From assembly GCF_000512585.2 (NCBI RefSeq), contig NC_089244.1, positions 1,798,001 to 1,862,000 on the forward strand: a stretch of 64,000 nt of DNA. The letters run 5' to 3'. The notes under the pieces were generated by a model. That model was given only the letters and a program-made list of their open reading frames with translations. It was not told the DNA's origin and made no database searches. Made by a program: the position numbers and the translations under genes. Source of the DNA: Kwoniella bestiolae CBS 10118 (taxonomy: Eukaryota; Basidiomycota; Tremellomycetes; Tremellales; Cryptococcaceae). Of the stretch, positions 48,048 to 58,947 are shown one piece after another; positions within the stretch are counted from its first letter, which is position 1, and each line of letters starts with the position of its first letter.

Positions 48048-49998
48048 CTAAAGCCTATTGACAGTGACTGGTGTCGTATCTTCTATCCGTTTCTTCTCAG
48101 CCTCCTGAATTTCCTGTTCCAGTTCCTCTTGCGCTTGTATATCCGCAGGGATGCGATCAGGAGTAGTATTCACCAAGATCGTCGTAGGGATGATGGTCAA
48201 TCCCATCAGAGCGAAAGTCACGCAGAACCCAATGAGAGGACTAGTCTTGATCCTAGTGTTCATGCCGTACGATATCGCCTGTCCCACAGCTTCGATACAT
48301 CTGAAAGCAGCACCGTTACGTACATTCATTTGGGCGTCGGTGGCGAATGACGATAATAACCAGTACATGTATGATTGCGATAATGGTCCGGTAGTTTGTA
48401 CGAAGAAGTACGGTAAGAAGGCTGAGGGGTATAGCGAATCGATCCAATCGATCTTACCGGGGTTGCGCCTGTTGAATTTCTTTTGCATGATTATTGTCCA
48501 TATGTATACTCCCGTATTGAGGATGAGCACCGTAGCTAGACCTAGTTGAGCGCGTCGTCGTTGGCTTACGCCTTTCATATCGAGGATGAACCCTAGTCCG
48601 AAGCAACCCACACTACGAGCAGGATCAGCTATTGACACCGAGCTGATACCATTTGTGAGAGCACTTACATGCAGAAGAACGGGGAAATGAGTGACGATAG
48701 CGCTCTGGCTCGAACGCTGAAGTAGGTCGCTGAGCAGTGTGTCAGCTTAGGAAGACGCTCAAGACACCGAAAATGTGCGACTTACCTAAGTAAGTACTCC
48801 ATGTTCCTCTATAGCACAAATGGTCGCGAATACAGGTCCATCAGCCCACTGGCCTATATGGAAGAGGCAGAGAAGGGGACTCACGAATAGAAGAAAGACC
48901 AGAGCGCCCAAGGAATAGCCAGTAAGATCAATTTAGAGGTGAAAGTCCTCTTGATCAAGCTAAACTCTTTTCGTGTAGAAAGCTTTTCTGCTACTCTGAC
49001 TCTCGTACCATCCGATCGAACCACGTTGTGAAGGGGAGTGATGAGCCAGGCAAAGGGGAATCTACAATTACAGCCCTTTCAGTCGGCACAGATGAACCAG
49101 AAGTCTAGGGGGAAGAGACAAGACTCACGCAAGACTTTCGATCACAATGAATGCAATGTATGTATCGGGTGTAACACCTCCTTTCTGACCTGCTACGTGG
49201 TTCTTCGACAGATTGATGGCACCTCCTATCAATTGACCTAGGTTTCTAGCTACGATCCATAAAGCCAGGTACTTCCCCCTCGCACCACTGGGAGCGATGG
49301 ACATGATCGTACCGGATTCGGCGACATACCAACATCCACTACCTGTACCAGTGATGAATGCGCCGAGAATAAGGAACTGCGAACGTGAACAAGTTCTATC
49401 AGCCGTGCACGCCAAGTCTGTTTGGAGAGATGGTTGCTCACCCATTGATTGCCAAATTTGCTATTACAGTAGTACGAGGCGCCACGAATGGGGAAAGACA
49501 TCGCTCCGATGACCAAGGCCCATTTGGTGCCCAAGCGATTGACAAGGGGTCCACCGAGAAGACACACTGTACATGCACGGTTGGCCTCTCACGTGTATCA
49601 GGCGGAAGGTCATATCATTGCACGTACCAGTAGCCAAACAGGAATAGCTGATTGCGGTCCTGTATGTGTACTCTTGCCTGTTCAGCATAACGCTCATCCC
49701 AGTCAATCAGGGCCACTTACGCAATATTAGACGTTTGAGGCGTTGCTAGACCTCCTCCTCCAAGACCTGCCAAGGCATCGCCCATAGCTGGACCGCAGAA
49801 GGCTTGCACGCTCATGAGCAACATCTGGGTAAGACTGTGGTGATGGATTCGTTTCCATTTTGGAGTTTCCTTTTTATAAGCTACCGCGTCGAAGTCATCT
49901 GCCACGTTCTTCTCCCCTTGGTGGATGTTGGTGACTCGAAGGGCATCGTCGTTACCGCCTGCTCGGGTATTGGGAGGGGCAGTATCGAGTTCTGCCAT
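48048..49998 (-). CDS. UNC93-like major facilitator superfamily protein
   Basis: Multi-pass membrane protein, 502 residues from eight in-phase exons: 49721-49998, 49628-49659, 49442-49566, 49129-49376, 48885-49061, 48786-48808, 48669-48729 and 48048-48612. The N-terminal ~55 residues are polar and cytosolic. About ten to twelve hydrophobic segments follow, including L-M-S-V-Q-A-F-C-G-P-A-M, W-A-L-V-I-G-A-M, F-L-I-L-G-A-F-I-T-G-T-G-S-G, and V-T-F-A-L-M-G-L-T-I-I-P-T-T-I. The G-P-A-M-x-D-A-L-x-G-L-G-G-G-G loop after segment 1 and the A-P-S-G-A-R-G-K-Y-L-A-L-W block between middle segments are features of the fungal UNC93-like/DUF895 group. The C-terminus is a charged helix (E-E-L-E-Q-E-I-Q-E-A-E-K-K-R). 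Substrate unknown. I chose the start at 49998 over a further upstream in-frame ATG because M-A-E-L-D follows an A/C-rich context. Confidence 0.85.
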
Positions 49999-50789
49999 CT
50001 TTGCTTTCTCTGTGCCTCTATCAAGGTGTCCGCAAGTAGGCGTCTTCAAGAGGCAGCATGAATGGGTCTGCATCTAGGTAGGTTCATGAATTTGTAAATC
50101 CCATGCCACAATATATACTGACAGAGAGATCATCTCGGTGATCAGGAAGGCTAGATAAGCTTCACTAAGCCGGACCGAAACGCTATGAGGTGAGATTTCG
50201 TGATGTTGAAATGAAATATCTTGATAACGCTTCATGACGTGATGACGAATTGAGGCGTCGAGATAAGCTTCATTAGGGCTGAAAGAACCCACGACAGTTT
50301 GTAAGTGAGACAGATAGACAAAAATAGACATGGAGTGACATGAAGGAAGATATGACGAATCCCGTAAACACGGACCGCCTTGAGCGCAACCTATCGCAGC
50401 GTGTGAGACAGCAGAGTTCATCGGTGGAATCCGACACGGGATTGATGGAACAGAATTGGATTGTATGCAAGATACCTGTCAGTCCTTGTGTCGAGAGTCT
50501 CTACAATCAATATGACACCCTAGACCCAAGCTCTGGGATGCGCAGTCAGCGTGGGAATGAAGGATGAAGGTGAACGGAGCATCCAACGCCTTCATTTAGT
50601 CGTGCTCATGTACGGAAGACGTGCTCGTCGGCAATGGCGAAATGAGCAATTCGGTCCATAATTGGACAATCTCAAAGACGACGCATCAATACAGCAGAGA
50701 TGGGTTTCGCCAAATATCGGAATGTTCTAAGCTACTCGTAGCTACTGCCAGATGAGATAATGCACTCCTCACACGGCAATCCTGAGTGC
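49999..50789. other. Intergenic: MFS gene promoter and peptidase 3' end
   Basis: 791 bp between two minus-strand genes. No supported gene; contains the MFS upstream region. Open frames are short and without content. Confidence 0.5.
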
Positions 50790-53700
50790 TCAGTGCCCAA
50801 TCCATTCGTCCAAGAATTGGAATATTTCCGCCTACGAATCCCAATTATCAGTGTATTATTCTCCGATATTTGAAGCTTCATCCATGTTGGGACATGACTA
50901 TATATAGAAAAGAGCTCAACTCACATACCATTGCTTGACATTATTTGGCTTCTCCGGCTACGATCATCGGTCAGCAACTTCCCGCTGGGACTCATTGGAT
51001 GTAGGAACAATCACCTTGTGCCCTTCATCTGGGAAGTACAGCAGCCTACTCGGTACGCCCCGCCTGGAAAGTAGGAATCAATCAATATCGAAACAATCAA
51101 TATCGAAACAGTCAATATCGAAACAATCGAGCACGAAAAGCGGTCTCACCATTGCAAAGCGGTGAAGGCACCTGTGACCGCGATTGAAGAAGATCGTCAA
51201 CAGCGGTATCGTGAACATATAGATCAAGTCCACGCAGGTCAGGGTTACTCACAGATGGCGTTACTCAGCCGTGCTCTAAAATCTGCTCACAGTTATAACA
51301 ATGTCAGTGTTACAATTAAAAGCCATCACTTGAGATTCCCAACTCACCTTTTCCGCCATGGACGACAAGCGTGGGTGTTTCCCACTTGTTCAGGTATTTA
51401 GCAGGATTATAATCGCCCGCTTGGAACTGATCAGTATTGGGGTCGATGCCGTTATCCCTATTGATTGAGAAAGGTGCGTCTATCGTTTTCGTTCTTCCGG
51501 TTTTTAGATAGCCTCAAACAACTTACCAGCCACAAAGCCACAATTCCTACAGAGGTTTTGGGCAATTAGCGCATACTGTATACCTCGCAAGTGTTCCTGG
51601 CTTGGGAGAAAGCAGGGTACACATGAACCGTGACTTACATCCGTCTCGTAAGCCAATGTAGTCTCTTCGAAGATCCCCGCATGACATACCAGAGCCTTGA
51701 ACCCGAAACAATCATTGCATCCGTTGATACGGTGTATCAGCTGCCCCCCAGATGATGGACCTAGTGCTGCTGTTCGTTCGGGATCAATCTGCAGCGGGTT
51801 ATAGCACGGCAGTATCAATACAGCATTTGAAGATTAAGGTTGAAAGTGATTAGGACGTACCTGAGGGTATTGAGCTAGAATGGCTTTATATCCTCTTTCG
51901 AGATCCGATACATCGCCTAGACACTCGCTCTTAGCGATGTTACATGACATGATGAGCGGTCTTAGTTGACCATGGTTTGTAACTCACGACCTCCAAACTC
52001 GTATCGCAGTCTATCGACGAAGTCTTGACCATACCCTGTAGATCCAGTGGGGTTGATGGACAAGACGAAGTACCCATAAGAAGCGTACAGAAGGAGGTTC
52101 CATCGGATGATCCACATATCTCGGCAGGCACCTAGAGTATTCATGGCAATCCGACAGAGTCGTCTACAGTTAACAGGTATGGCTGTTGCCTCAAGCTCGG
52201 CTGACTTACTTTGGGGTCCACCACTGAGCGCTGAGTCGTCAACACAGTACATTTCGTTCGACCGAAGGGGACCCCGAGCTGATCACTTACTGTATTATGA
52301 GAACTGTGATTCGAAGATACATAGTAGTCAGTACAGAGCCTCATGCAGAGATGGGACGGGTGGAATCGGCGCTCACGCATAGGATAAGTTTTCTTTGGAA
52401 TTTCACTCTCATCAAAGCCCTTAGGTTTCACAGTCCAACCCATGACCCTTCTTTCATCCACCCCCTCAAACCAGTACTCTTCCAACTTCAATCCGTCAAG
52501 CTTATCCCCAAGGAAAGACGACGACCAATCCGTCAGCTGAACGATCCTCGTTGCTTTGGTATCGCCTTCTTGAGGTATACGCAGGAGGTAATCACTCAAA
52601 GGGTTGAACATGTCGCTCTTACTTATCAGGATCGTACGTTCATCCAATACATTGAGCGAATCGGTAACCCCCTGATGGTGCAGGGGGATCGGTTGTTGGT
52701 TTGGTCCGGAAATGAAGTACGGTAAGATCCGTCCGTGGATCTCCGAGAGCCAGAATAGCGATTTCCCGTCTATGGAGAACTAACATAGCGTTGAACACGA
52801 TTCAATCAGTCTACACCATCACTCGATCACTCAGATGAGGGAACGGGGCTGACCTGAACTTTACTCGGACTGGCATCCCACCCCTCTACCCACCTTGTTT
52901 TTTGACCAAGTGTAAAATCCCAGGAGGAAGCGAGTCGCTTGGAAGCTTCGTTACCATCTATCTCTCGTTCAGTCCATACAATTTGGTTCCCATCCTCAGA
53001 GGACGAAAGAAACTCGACCTCGCCATGACTGCCCTTCGAAGTCAAGTTGATCGGTTGACCACATATGGGACTGTCCGAGTGGGGCTGTAAAGTGAAGACA
53101 TAGATGTCCATGCGAGTATGAATGGCTGGGTTGAGTCGAGGAGGCCTCGTAGCTATGACCAGCCGAGAAGGGTTGAGCGTGACGGTATCAGCTGAGAATG
53201 ATGGAATTTGGGAGTACTGCAATACACGTCGACCCATAGCATTTAGTGCCCACTCTCTCTATCCGATGTTGGTATGGAGCATCACTCACAAGGCCAGTAT
53301 ATTTCAGAACGTTCCAATTCCTTTGTCCCTTAATATCACCTATGGTCCACTTCCCATCTTCCTGTATCACTCCGACCAATCCGATGGTGTAGACTTTCCC
53401 AGGTACTCGCCACTTGTCTTTGTATCTGATTTCCACAATGTCGTTAGTCCTTTCTCAGCCCATTGAAGGTCACCAAGTACTCGAACAGTTGTGGAAGGAC
53501 GCGGCACTCACCTTACATACAGCTCATCATACCTCACACCACTACCAGCGCCAACAGGTTTCATCTCCTCTTCCTCCAGTCTTTCGAAATCACCGTTCCC
53601 CTCCCACACTTGAGCTCTGAATGCTAGAAGTCCTGTCGTCCGTTCAAAAGCGATGAAAGACGGGTCAATCCCCTTGGGGAAAGTAGTCAGCTCTCTATGA

Positions 53701-54147
53701 GTATCTGTGGTGGCGGGAGGCGCGCTGAGGTCCCTGGAAAGGTCGAAGTACTTGATAGTGAGATCGGAGAAGTAGCCTATGGCGTGGTCGGAAAGCCAGA
53801 AGAGCGATTTGGCTTCTTTAGCTAGACATGATAAGAGCAGGATAATTTCTGCCTTTGATATAGATGTCATGTCATCTTCTCTCATAGTATCTTTCGTAAG
53901 ATCGTTGTAGGGAGGTAGGACAACCAGGTAAACCTTGCGTGACATCCTGGGAAAGATGAATACATAAGCTAGTCCATCAGCTCCGGTGTAGTCAAGCGAT
54001 AATGGCTGTACATTCGGTAAAGTCAACTCACTCTTGCTTGTCCTCATCCCACTGATCAAGTACATTGAGGACCCTCTTTCCGTCTGGAGAAGGAATACCA
54101 GCTTGGAGTCTGGGGGCTGCCACGAGATCTTGGTAAGTGAGAGTCAT
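50790..54147 (-). CDS. S9 family serine peptidase, dipeptidyl-peptidase 5-like, intracellular form
   Basis: Prolyl-oligopeptidase-fold peptidase, 711 residues. Seventeen exons keep phase: 54032-54147, 53512-53946, 53290-53425, 52854-53216, 52377-52779, 52291-52303, 52210-52223, 51988-52131, 51861-51916, 51639-51788, 51527-51546, 51348-51457, 51253-51282, 51150-51171, 51015-51063, 50925-50957 and 50790-50831. The N-terminal ~480 residues form the beta-propeller (repeats such as F-S-I-D-G-K-S-L-F-W-L). The hydrolase part has I-I-H-G-G-P-Q, the family hallmark N-P-T-G-S-T-G-Y-G-Q, and a complete triad: S572 in G-P-S-S-G-G, D654 in G-G-K-D and H686 in D-E-G-H. It starts M-T-L-T-Y-Q-D-L-V-A-A-P with no signal peptide, unlike secreted Aspergillus DPP5, so it is probably cytosolic. 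Confidence 0.92.
51083..51127 (+). repeat. 15-bp tandem repeat, three copies, inside an intron
   Basis: Units at 51083-51097, 51098-51112 and 51113-51127. The first and third are identical; the second differs at two adjacent bases. They fill more than half of the 86-nt intron 51064-51149 of the S9 peptidase gene. Confidence 0.9.
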
Positions 54148-55114
54148 TGTTCTCTTTGCTATACAGTACGATCGGATGAAGTATTAGAATCAATGTGATT
54201 GTTATTAGAGGATTGTAGTATAGGTCAGGTAGGTTGTCGTTCGCACTTGTTCCCGTAGGGGACGGTTTGATCATGACCTTGAGCTTGAGCTTGAATACCG
54301 TCTCCCTCTCCATTGTAGTAGGAGGTATAAAGGAAAGCGAATTCTGGACGTCCTTTGATGGAGGCAGGTATTGGAACAAGTCACTTGAAGATATGCCTTC
54401 TTTACCAACTGGCAGATCGACAGTGGGGGATGGAAGGTTCTTAGAATTGTGGATATGGTTGAAGTAAGACGAAAGAATCGTTCAGTATGATATGGTGGAA
54501 TTGTCTGTCTGCTCCGCAAAAGTGAATCATCATCCAGTTATTGCACCCATGGTCTGCCGGAGTTTATTATACTGAGCACTGAGATCGTGATGATAACTCA
54601 ACGTGTTGTATATACGAAGAGAACTTGTATACATTTTCCTAGCATCGTCAGGTCAGTGAGCCTCCAGCTTAAACCTGTCGAGGCGTCTGACGTCAGAATA
54701 CTGCGAATTCCGACGGAAGCAGATTCGCAGCCCATGCGATTGTTTGCGCACAAGTCATGTACGCCACCATTGACGGAGTTGACTGAACCATTGGGCATGG
54801 GTCATAGTAGTATATCACAACGCCCTTGAATAAGAAGAAGAGCGATGTAGAAAGATGAAAAGTGCGAGTATGATATAATGAGAGAATCGACTCAAGTTCA
54901 CCTGAAACACGAGATGAGAAGAGATGAGATGAGGTGGGGGTGGGTTGTGCACTGACCTCTTCCATGTTGGGAACTCATGGGTCCGTGCTTTTTCTCACTC
55001 AACGTATATAGATTGTACTTGGTAATTTTTTGCTTTACTCTTCTCTTCTCTTCTACCATTTCTTCTCACATCAAAAGTCTCTTGTTATAGCTCAGACACG
55101 TCAATCTCGACGAC
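54148..55114. promoter_or_regulatory. Divergent promoter region, S9 peptidase / F-box-like gene
   Basis: 967 bp between two divergent ATGs. A hundred-codon frame at 54056-54379 on the minus strand has no family content. C/T-rich runs (TCTTCTCTTCTCTTCT) near 55037-55052 precede the F-box-like gene as a typical leader. Confidence 0.5.
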
Positions 55115-58100
55115 ATGTCATTCGCAAGCTCATCACCCACAGCTCGAACTACGATACTATCAGACGCTCAACTTGGTCTATCCCTCTTGTTTACCGACCA
55201 TGCATACTCGGAGATCCTGGAGCAGATCTTTGGTCTCTTGGAGTTGAGGGACACAGCAAGACTGCTCAAGGTAAGTGTGATGATCAAGGTCCACTTACAG
55301 TAATGTATCCAGCTGATTCAATAGATGGTAGGTCAACAAACATACCAACCAAGTATTCACCTCATCCTCTAAACTTCAGCTATCCTATCGTCGATTCTAT
55401 CATGCCATGCCATCTCCACCTCCTACCAAACTCACCGAGGATCGCAGAACGACCACCACACCGTATTCAGAGAAATTACACAGATTACTGGAGAAAGAAG
55501 AGCGTTTGGAATCGTTAAAACCAACTTCCATCAGGTGTATTCATATCCCGAATAGTACCTTGTTCGAGCTTCAGGCTGGGTACCTCCTCATTGGAGAGAG
55601 TATGAACAAGATCAGAGTCAACCCGGCAGACGATAAGGATGGTTACATGAAGGATACATTCAGTATTTGGAAGTTATCCTCGAACGAAGATGAGCAGGAT
55701 CAACATAGTCCTGAGAGGCTGAGGGGTGGATTCAAGCATCAGGGGTACTGGAGATGGAGGTATAATTTGGGAGGGGGGATGTATAATATGATTTCGATGT
55801 GTGTAGAGGATAATATAGTTGCTGTGGTGCGAGAACTGTGAGTAATGTCGATTCTTTTCATGTCCTACTGTCTTCTCGAAGCGAAAAAAACGAGTATCGA
55901 CAGAGATCTCTCCTTCCTCCCGATTGAATGCTGTAGGCACATACTTGCCTAGTGTCCGACTGACCTAGAGTCTGATCGCTCAGTAATGAGATATCGTGCC
56001 ATTCCCTGCCCCCCGATACCAACGCCTCCACTTACGTACAGATCCACTTCTTCCGAATACTTCCTCCCAAGGGTACACCCACTCCCCCTAAAGGCACATT
56101 CCAGGGAGCGACTCGACATCCCGAAGCAGCTTTGAGTTTTATCGAATTGAGAATACCAGCCAAGCACCACTTGCACCAGATGAAACTCCAGTTAGCGCCC
56201 AGAGGGAAGGTAGGGTTATTGCTCCGACCTGTTCATGGAGCGGATTTCGGGTTTCTGGGTATATGGGATTGGAAGAAAGGTGTTTCCTTAGGTGTGAGTG
56301 ATCAGACATACGTCTTACGCTATGAAAAGATTGCAAGTGAGATATAAGGAAGTACTGTTGACCAGTATGGACTTCCAGAGAATTGCACCTTCTCCTAATC
56401 TTGTCCTTCCCAACGACTTCCGTTTCTTCGGCAACTTCGTCATCGTATCTGCTCTTAGGGGTGTTGAATTACCAGTGAAACCAAAAAAATCAGAGTCAAA
56501 AGGCAAAAGCAATGACTCAAGGAACGAGGATGGATCTAAGCAGTTGGGACATACGGAGAAGAAGATGGCTAAAGGATACAAAGTCAGAGGGAAGACCGGT
56601 CCAATCCCATCTCGACATGATCGACATCCCGATGACGACTATGGCGATAGCGCAGACGAGCAACGGGGATCCAAGACGCAAATCGATGCTTTCTTCTGTC
56701 TTGATACGTACGAGTTACTCGACCTCTCGAAGGGTATCAAGCCCTCGCCATTCGCTCATAGAGCTTACACGGATATTGGGTACGATCCTTCTGAACCTTG
56801 TACATGGGATCATGAAGTCATACCTATCTGCGAAAGTATCGTTAGCTTTCTACCGCCTTCCTTCAACTCCCTACCCGAGTGCCCGCTCAGTCCCTTCGGT
56901 GCGATCCTTCCTGGCTTTGCTGGACCTATGGTGTCTCCAATAGCGTGCGATCTGGGAGAAGTTCACATCGATGATGTTTTGCTGAAGGGACAACGAGACG
57001 GAGTGATAACTTTCACGATTGAAGTCTCCATCGCTGTTCCCATTAGCGGCGAGGACGCGTACGCGCAATGTCAGGGTACGATCAGTCTTAGAGAGATCAT
57101 CCGTCAGATCACCTTGACTCTGACTGAAAGAAATAGACTCATGGGCCTGAAGGGGGATGGTATTGTGGGAGAGAAGGATTTAGCAAATTTGTGGTCTGTT
57201 GATCCTTCGGTGCAGAGGGCCCTGAACCGTCAGTTAGGTCTGGATAGCGAAGCGTTTTTGGCGGAGTTGGAAGAAAAGGGTTGGGAAACGGAGTCGGAAG
57301 ATGAAGAACACGTACCATCCGGTAGACGTAGTAAAGATAAAGGGAAAGGGAAAGACAAGGGCAAACCGCCTCAAAAGAACAAATTACCACCATCTCCCTC
57401 GGATCTTCCATTCAATGTCCCCATCTCATCGGCTTCGACTTCGCACAACGACCGAACAGGGCATTCAAAGGGGAAGGCAGGCGACACACCCATCAAGTAC
57501 ATCCAATATGATCAATGGGAGAAATCATGCTCATTTAGATTCGTCAATCTTTCCAAACGACCCGCGACGTTCGGGAGTAAAGTGATATTGGCTGAACCGA
57601 ACTATGAGAAACTCAAGTCGATGACAGGTTCATCTTCAGATAACAGTCTTACCGGAGAAGGACCTGGATTTATGCCTACAAAGTTGATCTTGAGGGATTT
57701 CAACCCTAACTTGGTGAATAAACAAGACAACCTAGGTTCAGATAAATCATCTTCGGACCAGGTCAAGATTGCTCCCGCATCGGAGGGGTCGGAGTTGAAA
57801 GACACAATAATGGGTGAATGCAAATTACTCAAACCAATCGCCTTACCTAAATTCACCAGTGCAGTGAAGAGGACAAACTCTACAAAGGATGATAGGAAGG
57901 TATCGACCGATCTTATATTTGATGTGGACCACTTGGAATCGCATTTGAAGTTTAGACAAAGTGAGATAGAGTTCATGTGGGATAGGAAGCGGAAATTGCT
58001 GGAATTATTATTTGACGGGGATCGTTTGGTCATGTATATGGTGAGTTATACATACTTTGAACGCAGCTGGGCTTGATTACTGATGGACTTTGGGTGGTGT

Positions 58101-58138
58101 GTTAGCATAATGGTGCGACTATCATGGCTTTTGATTAG
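55115..58138 (+). CDS. F-box-like protein, first of two tandem relatives (898 aa)
   Basis: Five exons, 55115-55270, 55332-55837, 55984-56293, 56349-58040 and 58106-58138, keep phase. Residues ~25-65 look like an F-box: Y-S-E-I-L-E-Q-I-F-G-L-L-E-L-R-D-T-A-R-L-L-K-V-N-K. The rest is a long beta-rich region of the kind seen in fungal F-box proteins of this lineage, with I-W-D-W-K-K-G and a Lys/Asp-rich insert around residues 380-420 and again near 690-720. It ends F-D-G-D-R-L-V-M-Y-M, then H-N-G-A-T-I-M-A-F-D from the last 33-nt exon. If the last intron is not spliced the protein ends 12 residues later with different sequence. Expected role: substrate receptor of an SCF ubiquitin ligase, from the F-box only; target unknown. 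Confidence 0.75.
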
Positions 58139-58947
58139 CGGGGACACATCCTTCTGGACGTATATGGATTGGATGGGTATGGACGTTGTATATACTTTAG
58201 TTGATAGACGAATGGTAGATGGATTTATGCATTGTTGGTACAGTAGTAACGTGGAATGAGTGAGGTAAGAGGCTTGGGGCTCGGGGTTACGTGACGAGAT
58301 AAGGATAATCATGACAAAGAATGGATGACGTACAACAGGATCACATGCCGAATACTATTTACTACCGTGCTTACTGTAGTACGAGTGACATGACAAGCTT
58401 TACTGTTTAACCTTTTTTCGTATGACGATGTATGACACAGGGGACAAGCAAGGAGTGGTATGTACTCGTGCTCGTACTGTGCGTTGTACTTGTACCACTT
58501 TATTACTTTGTGACTAGCTTATCTACTAGAGTCAACTCGTCAACTTGGACTTGGGCTTGGTTGATTCGGCTCAAGGCAAGTTTTGCATTCGATCATAGTT
58601 AGTCTTGTTTACTCGGCAGTGTCAAGGGCATACATACATCATACATCGCCACCGCATCATTGGATCATTGCCATCGTACTGCACCGATTGACTGTACCAA
58701 CACCACTGTCAATCAACGATGAGCAATATGACTAGTGTTAAAAGTATTTAAGTAATACAGATAATTTACTAACTGCATTCATTCTCATTTCCTCATCTCG
58801 CTTCTCTTCTCTCGTCAGCGCATCATCACATACATCTTCCTCTCTCTGGTACCGTACTCTTCCAGAATACGATCAACTCGCACATTGTACATTATCCCCC
58901 ATAATATACATACACATGCACTGACCACACTCGCACTTCCCCCCGCC
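58139..58947. promoter_or_regulatory. Region between the two F-box-like genes
   Basis: 809 bp, with GTACTTGTAC/GTACGAG-like steps at about 58377-58495 and a CATC-rich leader near 58780-58830. No supported gene. Confidence 0.5.

Noticed and set aside
53947..54031. A 26-nt intron near the start of the S9 peptidase gene.
   Set aside because: An 85-nt intron from the same donor to the TTCCCAG acceptor is in phase and gives better family similarity.
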